In this document: in pieces, positions 1 to 5,777 of the stretch | How the letters are laid out: each line of letters begins with the position of its first letter | Position numbering within the stretch: position 1 is the first letter of the stretch | Made by a program: the position numbers and the translations under genes | NCBI GenBank assembly: GCA_003158355.1 | Contig: PMIV01000227.1 | Location: 3,028 to 13,364, forward strand | Length of the DNA stretch: 10,337 nucleotides | Direction of reading: 5' to 3' | Source of the DNA: Anaerolineaceae bacterium | Lineage (GTDB): Bacteria > Chloroflexota > Anaerolineae > Anaerolineales > Anaerolineaceae | The notes under the pieces: model-generated | Database searches by the model: none | The model's input: only the letters and a program-made list of their open reading frames with translations | Told to the model about the DNA's origin: nothing

Positions 1-406
1 TGAGCATGGGGCGGACGTAGGTGGGGATGGCGCTGTAGCGCTCTTTAAAGGTTAGTTTTCCGGCAGTTTGCGGGGGAAGGGCCAGTTTTTCATCCACAAA
101 TACCGGCACACCGTCCACATTTTTCTCGCCGGTCTGGGTCAAGGTCATGGCCGTGGCAAAGAGTGCCAGAGGTTTGCCTGCCAGCACGACCTGGTGGGTC
201 TTGAGAAACTTCACGGCATCGCGGTGCCAGCCCACGATCATGGGCGCACCCAGAACAATAGTATCAAACCCTTCCAGCGAAGTAACCTCAGTCAGCGGCA
301 AGAGCATGGTTTGGTACCCTTTTAAGGTCAGCTCTTCAGCGATCTTGCGGGCAACCTCCGCTGTGGTACCCGACATAGTGGCGTAAGTAACTAAAATTCT
401 TTTCAA
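1..406 (-). CDS. Flavodoxin-domain protein, 3' end cut by the window
   Basis: A small FMN-binding electron-transfer type protein; 135 N-terminal residues are visible and the C-terminus lies beyond position 1. After the first beta strand (KRILVTYA) comes the phosphate loop TMSGTT at residues 10-15, matching the flavodoxin T-x-S-G-T/N-T loop. Around residue 55 is a GAPMIVGWHRDAVKFL segment, followed by LAGKPLALFAT, a pattern typical of the Flavodoxin_5/HemG-like branch. It starts with TTG at 404-406; a GGAG at 414-417 sits 7 nt upstream, and no ATG fits better at the N-terminus. It follows the DUF362/ferredoxin gene on the same strand after 82 bp, so the two are probably co-transcribed, and the ferredoxin clusters could exchange electrons with the flavin (inference). 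The fold is secure; the physiological reaction is unknown. Protoporphyrinogen oxidase activity is possible but unsupported, as no haem genes are nearby. Confidence 0.85.
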   Translation of the reverse strand, partial: MKRILVTYATMSGTTAEVARKIAEELTLKGYQTMLLPLTEVTSLEGFDTIVLGAPMIVGWHRDAVKFLKTHQVVLAGKPLALFATAMTLTQTGEKNVDGVPVFVDEKLALPPQTAGKLTFKERYSAIPTYVRPML

Positions 407-413
407 ATCAATT

Positions 414-417
414 CTCC
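414..417 (-). promoter_or_regulatory. Ribosome binding site fixing the TTG start of the flavodoxin gene
   Basis: GGAG on the minus strand, 7 nt upstream of TTG at 406-404. It supports a non-ATG start, which places the flavin phosphate loop at the expected distance from the N-terminus. Confidence 0.6.
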
Positions 418-459
418 GTATTTCGTGAAAATCACAACCTTTCAATATACGCGCGCCAT

Positions 460-478
460 GCCAGAACGTGGCAGTCTA
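460..478 (-). other. Small stem-loop between the DUF362 and flavodoxin genes
   Basis: On the minus strand, TGCCA and TGGCA arms enclose the 5-nt loop CGTTC, about 15 nt after the DUF362 stop. No T-run follows, so it is not an intrinsic terminator. It might stabilise or process the bicistronic mRNA. A 5-bp stem can arise by chance. Confidence 0.25.
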
Positions 479-488
479 CTTAAAAAGT

Positions 489-1634
489 TTAACGCCGGAT
501 CAGTTTTCCCAGCAAGGGCACCTTCACGGTGATGGCCTGGTGAGGGCAAAGTTCCTGGCAGCAATAGCAGCGAATGCAATGGCTGTAATCATACACAGGA
601 GCGTTTTCCTCTCCGTTGGCCCAGGAGAGCGCTTTTGGTTGCGCCGGGCAGACCTGCACACAGCGTCCGCAGCGGGTGCATTTTTTAGCATTGATCACTG
701 GTCGGGGAGTGAGGTTGTTGCGCATGAAGGAGTTCGAAAGCGAGTTCTTTTCGATGGCAGTGCTGGCTTTGGAGCGATTCACCTGGAAGTCAGGGGCGGC
801 AAAGCGAGAAAGCGGTTCGCCTAAAAAGGATATGTTCTGGCTCGATCCCAGACCGAAAGCATTCCCATAAGTAATGGTTTCGACCAGCGCTTCGTCCAGG
901 CCAATGATGCGGCATACGGCGGCATCGAGTGCGACCGGGTCGGTGGAGAGGAGGATCACATGCATGGGACGGGGGGTGCCGTTGCGCGGGCCGTTGCCCT
1001 CCATCGCCACAATGCCGTCCATGATGTACAGGCGCGGTTTGACCACCAGGTTGATATCCACCAGCATTTGCGAGAATTGTTTGCTGTTGGGCAAGCGTGA
1101 GTGAAATTCAGCTTTGAGAATACCGGGGACGCAACCAAACTGATTTTTGACTGCCCCGGTGATTCGGGTGAGGGCATGGCTCTTCAACTTGCACAGGCTG
1201 ATCAGCCCGTCACAGTCGGTCACGGCTTTGGTCAGGGTGAATTGTTTGATGAGATGGGTTTCGGTGTAAGTGCGAGTGACCGGGGTTTCAAAATCAGCCA
1301 GGGGTACAGCCAATTCATCGGCCACTGGCAGCAGACCGGCCTGGCGGGCAGCGCCGCGAGGGCTGCCAAAACCCGGTGAATCACCAAAGGAGACATGTGA
1401 CCCGGCGGAGAGAAGCTGTTCAAGAACCGCCTGAAAAACCATCGGATGCGGACCGATGCACTTATCGGGGCTATCTCCTACCAGCATATTTACCTTCACC
1501 AGTATGTTTTCTTGAGGTTTGGCAAATTGCTCCACACCGCCCAGAAGATCCAACCCTTTTTTGACTGCCAGGCGGACTTCGTCAAGCTGATATTGCTCAC
1601 AATAAACCAGCGCTACATTTACAGAATTTTGCAT
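489..1634 (-). CDS. DUF362 domain protein with two C-terminal 4Fe-4S clusters
   Basis: 381 aa. The DUF362 (PF04015) core spans about residues 5-300. Its hallmarks are FGDSPGFGSPRGAARQAG (83-100), LKSHALTRITGAVKNQFG (150-167), MDGIVAMEGNGPRNGTP (205-221) and STDPVALDAAV (230-240). At the C-terminus are two CxxCxxCxxxCP ferredoxin motifs, with cysteines 319/322/325/329 and 353/356/359/363, expected to hold two [4Fe-4S] clusters. There is no signal peptide or membrane segment, so it should be cytoplasmic. The ATG at 1634-1632 has AGGA 5 nt upstream. The family occurs widely in anaerobes and its reaction is not established; the ferredoxin domains indicate electron transfer. It leads a two-gene unit with the flavodoxin gene and diverges from a LacI regulator. 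Its base composition looks more GC-rich than the transporter genes, as far as can be judged by eye. Family assignment is sure; function is not. Confidence 0.92.
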   Translation of the reverse strand: MQNSVNVALVYCEQYQLDEVRLAVKKGLDLLGGVEQFAKPQENILVKVNMLVGDSPDKCIGPHPMVFQAVLEQLLSAGSHVSFGDSPGFGSPRGAARQAGLLPVADELAVPLADFETPVTRTYTETHLIKQFTLTKAVTDCDGLISLCKLKSHALTRITGAVKNQFGCVPGILKAEFHSRLPNSKQFSQMLVDINLVVKPRLYIMDGIVAMEGNGPRNGTPRPMHVILLSTDPVALDAAVCRIIGLDEALVETITYGNAFGLGSSQNISFLGEPLSRFAAPDFQVNRSKASTAIEKNSLSNSFMRNNLTPRPVINAKKCTRCGRCVQVCPAQPKALSWANGEENAPVYDYSHCIRCYCCQELCPHQAITVKVPLLGKLIRR

Positions 1635-1717
1635 TTACATCCTTTTCGCAGAGAGAAAAAATAATCAGGACCAGGTACACGTTGGATCAAAAGAAAAACG
1701 ATGTGCATTTCCCAAAC

Positions 1718-1746
1718 ATTATTATTCCCGCAGTATAACCTGTCAA
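1718..1746 (-). promoter_or_regulatory. Predicted sigma70-type promoter of the DUF362-flavodoxin unit
   Basis: On the minus strand the -35 box TTGACA (1746-1741) is a perfect consensus. A 17-nt spacer separates it from AATAAT (1723-1718), which matches 5 of 6 of the -10 consensus. Transcription would start near 1711, leaving a leader of about 75 nt before the ATG at 1634. It lies back to back with the lacI-type gene promoter, only about 25 bp from that promoter's -35 box. Confidence 0.6.
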
Positions 1747-1771
1747 GGTCGAGGAAGCATCAAAATGCCTA

Positions 1772-1800
1772 TTGACTTCGAAATTTTTTTATGCGATAAT
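1772..1800 (+). promoter_or_regulatory. Predicted promoter of the first LacI-family gene, with extended -10
   Basis: TTGACT (1772-1777) and GATAAT (1795-1800) are separated by exactly 17 nt. A TG at 1792-1793 makes an extended -10 (TGCGATAAT). The predicted start is near 1807, and the operator palindrome begins at 1809, an arrangement expected for autorepression by the adjacent LacI protein. Confidence 0.65.
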
Positions 1801-1808
1801 ATCGAAGT

Positions 1809-1827
1809 CGGTAACGTTACCGGTATC
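1809..1827 (+). promoter_or_regulatory. Probable LacI-type operator with alternating half-sites
   Basis: CGGTAACGTTACCG at 1809-1822 is a perfect 14-bp palindrome with a central CpG, as LacI-family operators usually have. It is immediately downstream of the predicted start of the first lacI-type gene. The pattern continues: GGTAAC (1810-1815), GTTACC (1816-1821) and GGTATC (1822-1827) form three head-to-head/tail-to-tail half-sites. A second overlapping palindrome, GTTACCGGTATC, is therefore centred 6 bp further on. Binding by the adjacent regulator is inferred from position and symmetry. Confidence 0.6.
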
Positions 1828-1858
1828 ATTATCGTAACACAGATACAATTGGAAACAA

Positions 1859-2866
1859 ATGACAACAAAAAAACATACGGCGACAATTCATGATGTGGCG
1901 AGACAGGCGGGAGTCTCTGTTTCTACGGTATCCCGTGTCTTGAATGCCAGGGTCGATGTCGCTGAAGAGACTCAGGAACGCATTGAATCTGCCATTGAAA
2001 GTCTGGGTTATACCTCCAGTTTGGCAGCCCGCAGTATGCGCAGCCGCAAGAATTTTCTGATCGGATTGATCATGCCGGACATCGAATATCCATTTGCGGT
2101 CGAAATAATGAAGGGGGTTAACCAGGCGATTGCCCAGTCAGAATTTGATTTGCTTGTTTACACCACCGGAAATGTGCAAAAAAGTGTAACAGCCTCACAC
2201 GAACAGCACTTCATCGCTTTGTTGAACAACTCGATCACTGATGGTGTCATCATTGTGGCGCCGGCGGCGGCCAGCTTTGAATCGAATTCACCGATCGTCT
2301 CCATCGATCCGCACCAAATCCACCCGAACTTTCCATCTATTCATGCCAACAATTACCAAGGCGCATTGGATGCCATGACTTATCTCATCCGTTTAGGTCA
2401 CCGGCGCATCGGATTTATTGCAGGTAGACCTGAACTGGAAAGTGCAAAACGTCGTCTTAGCGGTTACCATGATGCTCTTGCCAAAGCCGGCATTGCAGTG
2501 GATGAGACTTTGATCGCGCCAGGAGATTTTACTGAAAAGACCGGTGTTGAAGCTACTACAAAATTGTTGAACTTACCCGATCCCCCTACAGCCATTTTCG
2601 CCTGTAATGATCAGACCGCAATGGGTGTGTATACCGCTGCAGAAAATTTAGGCCTGAAGATTCCGGAAGACTTATCTGTGATCGGTTTCGATAATATTCC
2701 CGAAGCGAAATTCAGGAAATTGACCACCGTTGACCAGTTTCTGGTCAAAATGGGGTATCTGGCGACAGAAATGTGTATAAAGTTGATTAATAAAGAAACG
2801 CTTGAGAGCGATATCCTAAAGATTCCCACCGAATTGGTAGTGCGTGAATCATGTCGGGCGATCTAA
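1859..2866 (+). CDS. LacI-family transcriptional regulator (first of two)
   Basis: 335 aa, normal length for the family. Residues 9-29 form the helix-turn-helix (IHDVARQAGVSVSTVSRVLN). The hinge region is about 50-64 (YTSSLAARSMRSRK), with Met60 where the minor-groove-inserting Leu of LacI/PurR usually sits. From about 65 onward is a periplasmic-binding-protein-like effector domain, with GHRRIGFIAG near residue 180 and the C-terminal FACNDQTAMGV and LSVIGFDNIPEA blocks. It should bind DNA as a dimer and respond to a sugar or sugar phosphate that cannot be named from sequence. The ATG has only a weak GGA 5 nt upstream, so translation may be modest. It is probably autoregulated through 1809-1827, and it sits between the divergent redox genes and the cellobiose cluster, either of which could be its target. 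The family is certain; ligand and regulon are unknown. Confidence 0.93.
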   Translation: MTTKKHTATIHDVARQAGVSVSTVSRVLNARVDVAEETQERIESAIESLGYTSSLAARSMRSRKNFLIGLIMPDIEYPFAVEIMKGVNQAIAQSEFDLLVYTTGNVQKSVTASHEQHFIALLNNSITDGVIIVAPAAASFESNSPIVSIDPHQIHPNFPSIHANNYQGALDAMTYLIRLGHRRIGFIAGRPELESAKRRLSGYHDALAKAGIAVDETLIAPGDFTEKTGVEATTKLLNLPDPPTAIFACNDQTAMGVYTAAENLGLKIPEDLSVIGFDNIPEAKFRKLTTVDQFLVKMGYLATEMCIKLINKETLESDILKIPTELVVRESCRAI

Positions 2867-2917
2867 GTATGCAACGCGAAAAGAACAGTGCCGAAATGGG
2901 GTCTGATAAATTGGAAG

Positions 2918-2946
2918 TTGACATGTGTGAAAATTGGTTGTACAAT
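2918..2946 (+). promoter_or_regulatory. Predicted strong promoter for the second LacI gene and probably the ABC operon
   Basis: TTGACA (2918-2923) is a perfect -35 box and TACAAT (2941-2946) matches 5 of 6 of the -10, with an optimal 17-nt spacer. Transcription should begin near 2953, giving a leader of about 130 nt before the ATG at 3085. The first CebR-type operator starts at 2959. I see no comparable promoter in 4078-4194, so this one may also serve the transporter genes. Confidence 0.7.
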
Positions 2947-2958
2947 ATTGATAAGTTA

Positions 2959-2972
2959 TGGGAGCGCTCCCA
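2959..2972 (+). promoter_or_regulatory. CebR/CelR-type operator O1, perfect 14-bp palindrome
   Basis: TGGGAGCGCTCCCA is fully palindromic with a central CpG. It lies about 6 bp downstream of the predicted transcription start. From memory, this is the sequence described as the binding site of the cellobiose-responsive LacI-family repressors CebR (Streptomyces) and CelR (Thermobifida). Location and the downstream cellobiose genes fit a local CebR-like repressor. Confidence 0.8.
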
Positions 2973-3030
2973 AAAAGAGCACGAAATCCCATTAAATACA
3001 GCCGAATCAAGCATATTACAAAGAAATATG

Positions 3031-3051
3031 ACCGTTTTAAACGGTTTTTTT
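3031..3051 (+). terminator. Short intrinsic-terminator-like hairpin in the leader (possible attenuator)
   Basis: ACCGTTTTAAACGGT (3031-3045) has 7-nt perfectly complementary arms around a single T. In RNA a 5-bp ACCGU/ACGGU stem with a 5-nt loop is realistic. It runs directly into seven T (3045-3051). It lies between the predicted transcription start and the true start codon of the second lacI-type gene, and between the two CebR-type operators. It may reduce transcription into that gene or end messages from the first lacI-type gene. The stem is short, so efficiency is uncertain; the palindrome could instead be a protein site. Confidence 0.5.
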
Positions 3052-3062
3052 ATCCAAAGTTT

Positions 3063-3076
3063 TGAGAGCGCTCCCA
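3063..3076 (+). promoter_or_regulatory. CebR/CelR-type operator O2, one mismatch
   Basis: TGAGAGCGCTCCCA differs from O1 at one position in its left half-site. Its centre is 104 bp from the centre of O1, close to ten helical turns. Its last base touches the AGGAA ribosome binding site of the second lacI-type gene. A repressor here could act as a transcription roadblock or pair with O1 in a loop. Confidence 0.65.
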
Positions 3077-3080
3077 GGAA
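3076..3080 (+). promoter_or_regulatory. Ribosome binding site fixing the start of the second LacI gene
   Basis: AGGAA, 4 nt before ATG at 3085. It decides in favour of this start over the longer open frame from 2851, which has no such site and would overlap the preceding gene and the promoter. Confidence 0.7.
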
Positions 3081-3084
3081 TATT

Positions 3085-4077
3085 ATGCCACTGACTCTTG
3101 AAGACATTGCTCAAAAAAGCGGAGTTTCCCGATCCACCGTTTCTCGTGTGATTAACGGTGATGATAAGGTAAAAGCAGGAACCCGTGATCGGGTAATGAA
3201 GGTAATTCAAGAGGTAAATTTCCAACCTAACCTGGCCGCGAGAGGGTTGGCATCCAGCAGAACCAATATCCTTGGGTTGGTAATTCCTTCAGGCATATCC
3301 ACCTTGTTCACTGATCCGTACTTTCCTCAATTGATACGCGGAGTTACCTCTGCCTGTAATGCTCAACAATATACCGTAATGCTGTGGCTTGCAGAACCTG
3401 AATTTGAACGCCATACGATCAATCAAATTTTGCACAATGGCTTACTGGACGGTGTGATCGTTTCATCAATGGTGATGGATGATCCCATCGTCCAGTCGCT
3501 TTATGAAAGCAAAATGCCTTTTGTTCTGGTGGGGCGGCATCCCACTCTGGACGTCAATTTTATCGATGTAGATAACATTCAAGGGGGCGTGGATGCAACC
3601 GCGTACCTCTTTGGCTTGAAAAGAAATCGTGTCGCCACCATCACAGGTCCGCTAAACGCTATCCCGGGATATGATCGCCTGCAAGGGTATCAGAAGGCGC
3701 ATCAATTGCATAAAAAAGAGGTTGTCCCGGAATTGATTATCGAGGGAGATTTCACGGAGAACAGCGGTTATACAGCCATGCGCAAATTGCTGCCCTTGCA
3801 CCCTGACGGCGTTTTTGCTGCCAGCGATATGATGGCACTTGGCGCCATCCGCGCCATTCGTGAGAAAGGGTTAAATATTCCCACAGATATTTCCGTGGTC
3901 GGGTTTGATGATTTGCCGATCGCGTCGCAGGTTATTCCACCCATGACATCCATTCGACAACCCACCGATCGATTGGGGTCATTGGCCGTAGATACTTTAA
4001 TTGAAATCATCCGGCATCCTGAAAAGCAAACACACCACCTGTTGTTAGGCACTGAACTGATTGTTCGCTCTTCCTGA
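3085..4077 (+). CDS. LacI-family regulator, CebR/CelR-like cellobiose repressor
   Basis: 330 aa from the ATG at 3085. The open frame runs upstream to 2851, but the family N-terminus begins at MPLTLEDIAQKSGVSRSTVS, AGGAA precedes this ATG, and the upstream stretch holds promoter and operator. The helix-turn-helix is residues 4-24, with recognition segment STVSRVINGDDKV resembling CebR-type proteins. The hinge LAARGL has the canonical intercalating Leu55. The effector domain (about 60-330) has the usual FAASDMMALGAI and ISVVGFDDLPIA blocks. CebR-type proteins bind TGGGAGCGCTCCCA and release it on binding cellobiose; two such sites lie in the leader, so negative autoregulation is likely, with the transporter genes probably on the same transcript. 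Ligand identity is inferred from operator and neighbours, not from residues. The name cebR fits but is not proven. Confidence 0.93.
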   Translation: MPLTLEDIAQKSGVSRSTVSRVINGDDKVKAGTRDRVMKVIQEVNFQPNLAARGLASSRTNILGLVIPSGISTLFTDPYFPQLIRGVTSACNAQQYTVMLWLAEPEFERHTINQILHNGLLDGVIVSSMVMDDPIVQSLYESKMPFVLVGRHPTLDVNFIDVDNIQGGVDATAYLFGLKRNRVATITGPLNAIPGYDRLQGYQKAHQLHKKEVVPELIIEGDFTENSGYTAMRKLLPLHPDGVFAASDMMALGAIRAIREKGLNIPTDISVVGFDDLPIASQVIPPMTSIRQPTDRLGSLAVDTLIEIIRHPEKQTHHLLLGTELIVRSS

Positions 4078-4079
4078 GG

Positions 4080-4100
4080 TTCCGCATGAAATTAGCGGAA
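4080..4100 (+). other. Stem-loop just after the second LacI gene
   Basis: TTCCGC (4080-4085) and GCGGAA (4095-4100) form a 6-bp stem with a 9-nt loop, 3 nt past the stop codon. There is no T-run, so it is not a clear terminator. It may protect the 3' end of the regulator message or lower expression relative to the downstream genes. Confidence 0.35.
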
Positions 4101-4142
4101 AGACGTTGCTCCAGATCGATTCTGAGGGCACACCAAATTGTA

Positions 4143-4166
4143 GGTAACCGGCAATCTTGCTGGACC
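4143..4166 (+). other. Possible hairpin in the leader of the binding-protein gene
   Basis: CCGGC (4148-4152) can pair with GCTGG (4159-4163), including one G-U pair, around the loop AATCTT. Flanking GGT (4143-4145) and ACC (4164-4166) can extend it across a 2-nt bulge. It ends 14 nt before the AGGAG ribosome binding site. The left side also contains GGTAAC, one half-site of the operator found before the first lacI-type gene. Both readings are weak. Confidence 0.25.
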
Positions 4167-4194
4167 GAAATATCAAAAAAAGGAGAAGAGAAAG

Positions 4195-5706
4195 ATGCGT
4201 AAATCAATGATTGTTGTGTCTGTTTTGGTTGTTTTTGCCATGCTGTTATCTGCATGTGCTCAAACTGCCGCAACGACAGCACCCGCTGCTACTGAAGCTG
4301 CTGCTGCTGCAACCACAGCCGCTCCCGCTGCTGCTGCTACCACCGCAGTCCCTGCTGCAACCGAGGTCCCCACCGAAACACCGTTGCCGACCTTTGCTCC
4401 TGCTAAAGCTGGAGTAACCGTCCTCAATGTATGGTCATTCACCAATGAAATCAAGACCATGGCCGTTGCGTTCGAGAAGGTTCATCCTGATGTACAGGTC
4501 AACTACACCATGATCCCAATGACCAATGGTGAATATCAGACCAAACTGATGGCTACCCTCGGAACTGGCAACGAACCGGATGTTGTCGCTTTGGAAGCCT
4601 CTTTCGTGAAAAGCTATGTCGAGAGCGATTTCTTGGCTGACCTCAAAGACTTAGCACCCGATGCTGCCGCTGACAAAACCTATCAGGAAGTCATCGATGT
4701 TGGTACTTACAAAGGTGTCACCAAAGCATACTCCTATCAATCAACCCCAGGCGCTTTGTTCTATCGCCGCAGTTTAGCCAAGTCATATTTTGGCACTGAC
4801 GATCCCACAAAGATCCAGGCCCTTCTCTCTGATATGGACAAATTCACTGCCGCAGCCAAAGTTGTTCACGATAAATCCAGTGGCAAGACCTTCATGGTTG
4901 CTTCCAGTGGTGATTTCATGAACCTCTACTATGCCAACCGCGCACAACCATGGGTAGTCGCCAACACTCTCACCATTGATCCAATGGTCGAGAAAATGGT
5001 TCAGACTGCCAAGACATTCCGCGACAATGGTTTCGAAGCTCAGGCCACCCAATGGGGTGAGGGCTGGTTCGCTGGTATGAATGATTCCTTGAAAGATGCC
5101 TCTGGCACTAAGGAACAGGTCTTCTGCTACTTACTGCCCACTTGGGGTCTTCCCTATACTTTGTCCCCCAATGCCACGACCGCTGATAAATCCTCCACCA
5201 CCGTTGGTGACTGGGCGATGATCACTGGACCCCTCCCCTATCAATGGGGCGGCACCTGGATGGGTGTAATGAAAGCCACCAAACAACAAAAACTAGCTGA
5301 AGAATTCGTTCGCTTCGCTACTTTGGATCAGACTAACCTGACCAATTGGGCCACTGGCGTCTATACCAATGAATACCTCAAAGCCATTGATCCAACCGTA
5401 CCTGATTCACAGGCACAGGCTGGTGGCGACTTCGTTTCTAGCCAGGTTGTTGTCGAGAAAATCACCAAGGGCTTCGATAAATCAACCCTCAGCGATTTCC
5501 TGGGTGGCGAGAACTCCTACGGTGCTTTTGCTGCCGCAGCCCCCAATGTGTCTGCCAAGTTGATGCAGGGCTCTGATGACTCGATTCAACGTGCTCTTAA
5601 TGATCCTTTGAATGCTTATCTTGCTGGTACCACCACAGAAGATCAGATGTGGAGCGCCTTCAAAGATGCAGTTCGAACCGAATACCCGGACCTGACCGTA
5701 AAATAG
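4195..5706 (+). CDS. CUT1-type ABC transporter solute-binding lipoprotein, probably cellobiose/cellodextrin
   Basis: 503 aa. Residues 1-20 are a lipoprotein signal peptide (positive MRKS, hydrophobic core, then the lipobox LSAC with Cys21). An Ala/Thr/Pro-rich tether follows to about residue 72, and the family 1 extracellular sugar-binding fold fills the rest: VTVLNVWSFTNE, then TMIPMTNGEYQTKLMATLGTG and EPDVVALEASFV. The tail, rich in Trp and Tyr, fits stacking against sugar rings. The mature protein should be lipid-anchored outside the membrane and deliver ligand to the two permeases. AGGAG (4181-4185) lies 9 nt before the ATG. No promoter is evident in the 117-bp gap before it, so it is probably transcribed with the regulator. 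It is longer than usual (about 420-450 aa) because of the tether. A CebE-like role is inferred from the operon; xylo- or other oligosaccharides remain possible. Confidence 0.93.
   Translation: MRKSMIVVSVLVVFAMLLSACAQTAATTAPAATEAAAAATTAAPAAAATTAVPAATEVPTETPLPTFAPAKAGVTVLNVWSFTNEIKTMAVAFEKVHPDVQVNYTMIPMTNGEYQTKLMATLGTGNEPDVVALEASFVKSYVESDFLADLKDLAPDAAADKTYQEVIDVGTYKGVTKAYSYQSTPGALFYRRSLAKSYFGTDDPTKIQALLSDMDKFTAAAKVVHDKSSGKTFMVASSGDFMNLYYANRAQPWVVANTLTIDPMVEKMVQTAKTFRDNGFEAQATQWGEGWFAGMNDSLKDASGTKEQVFCYLLPTWGLPYTLSPNATTADKSSTTVGDWAMITGPLPYQWGGTWMGVMKATKQQKLAEEFVRFATLDQTNLTNWATGVYTNEYLKAIDPTVPDSQAQAGGDFVSSQVVVEKITKGFDKSTLSDFLGGENSYGAFAAAAPNVSAKLMQGSDDSIQRALNDPLNAYLAGTTTEDQMWSAFKDAVRTEYPDLTVK
4264..4410 (+). 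repeat. Low-complexity GCT/GCA/ACC-rich stretch coding the lipoprotein tether
   Basis: Runs of alanine, threonine and proline codons (several consecutive GCTGCTGCT blocks) follow the lipobox cysteine. Such regions can change length by slippage. The protein stretch looks like a flexible spacer holding the binding domain away from the membrane. It also creates long spurious open frames on both strands. Confidence 0.6.
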
Positions 5707-5725
5707 TTCGGTAATCCTTGCAATG

Positions 5726-5762
5726 AGATGAGTCAGTGTATATTTATTACACTGACTCATCT
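5726..5762 (+). other. Strong stem-loop between binding-protein and permease genes
   Basis: Two perfectly complementary 15-nt arms (5726-5740 and 5748-5762) flank a 7-nt loop TATTTAT; a G-U pair can extend the base. It begins 20 nt after the lipoprotein stop and ends just before the AAGGGAG ribosome binding site of the first permease gene. No T-run follows. In ABC operons such structures commonly protect the upstream binding-protein mRNA and reduce permease expression, giving excess binding protein. That role is inferred here. Confidence 0.75.
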
Positions 5763-5777
5763 TGAAGGGAGTATGCG

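Noticed and set aside
68..386. Plus-strand open frames over the flavodoxin region.
   Set aside because: The minus-strand frame carries the flavin phosphate loop and a ribosome binding site; the plus frames are shadows.
622..636. A GAGAGCGC sequence resembling half of the CebR-type operator.
   Set aside because: It lies inside the DUF362 coding region, the second half-site is poor, and no promoter is near; chance match.
468..1564. Several plus-strand open frames (for example 468-824, 616-870, 1101-1379, 1376-1564).
   Set aside because: They lie antisense to the DUF362 gene, which has clear family motifs and cysteine clusters on the minus strand; the plus-strand translations have no recognisable domain.
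2958..3065. A 35-codon, strongly basic open frame (ATG at 2958) in the leader of the second LacI gene, a possible leader peptide.
   Set aside because: It has no ribosome binding site and starts only a few bases after the predicted transcription start. It runs through O1 and the hairpin/T-run, and its lysine richness follows from the A-rich sequence.
4260..4460. An alanine/valine-rich minus-strand frame and a leucine-rich plus-strand frame within the lipoprotein gene.
   Set aside because: Both are artefacts of the GCT/GCA-rich tether-coding repeat.
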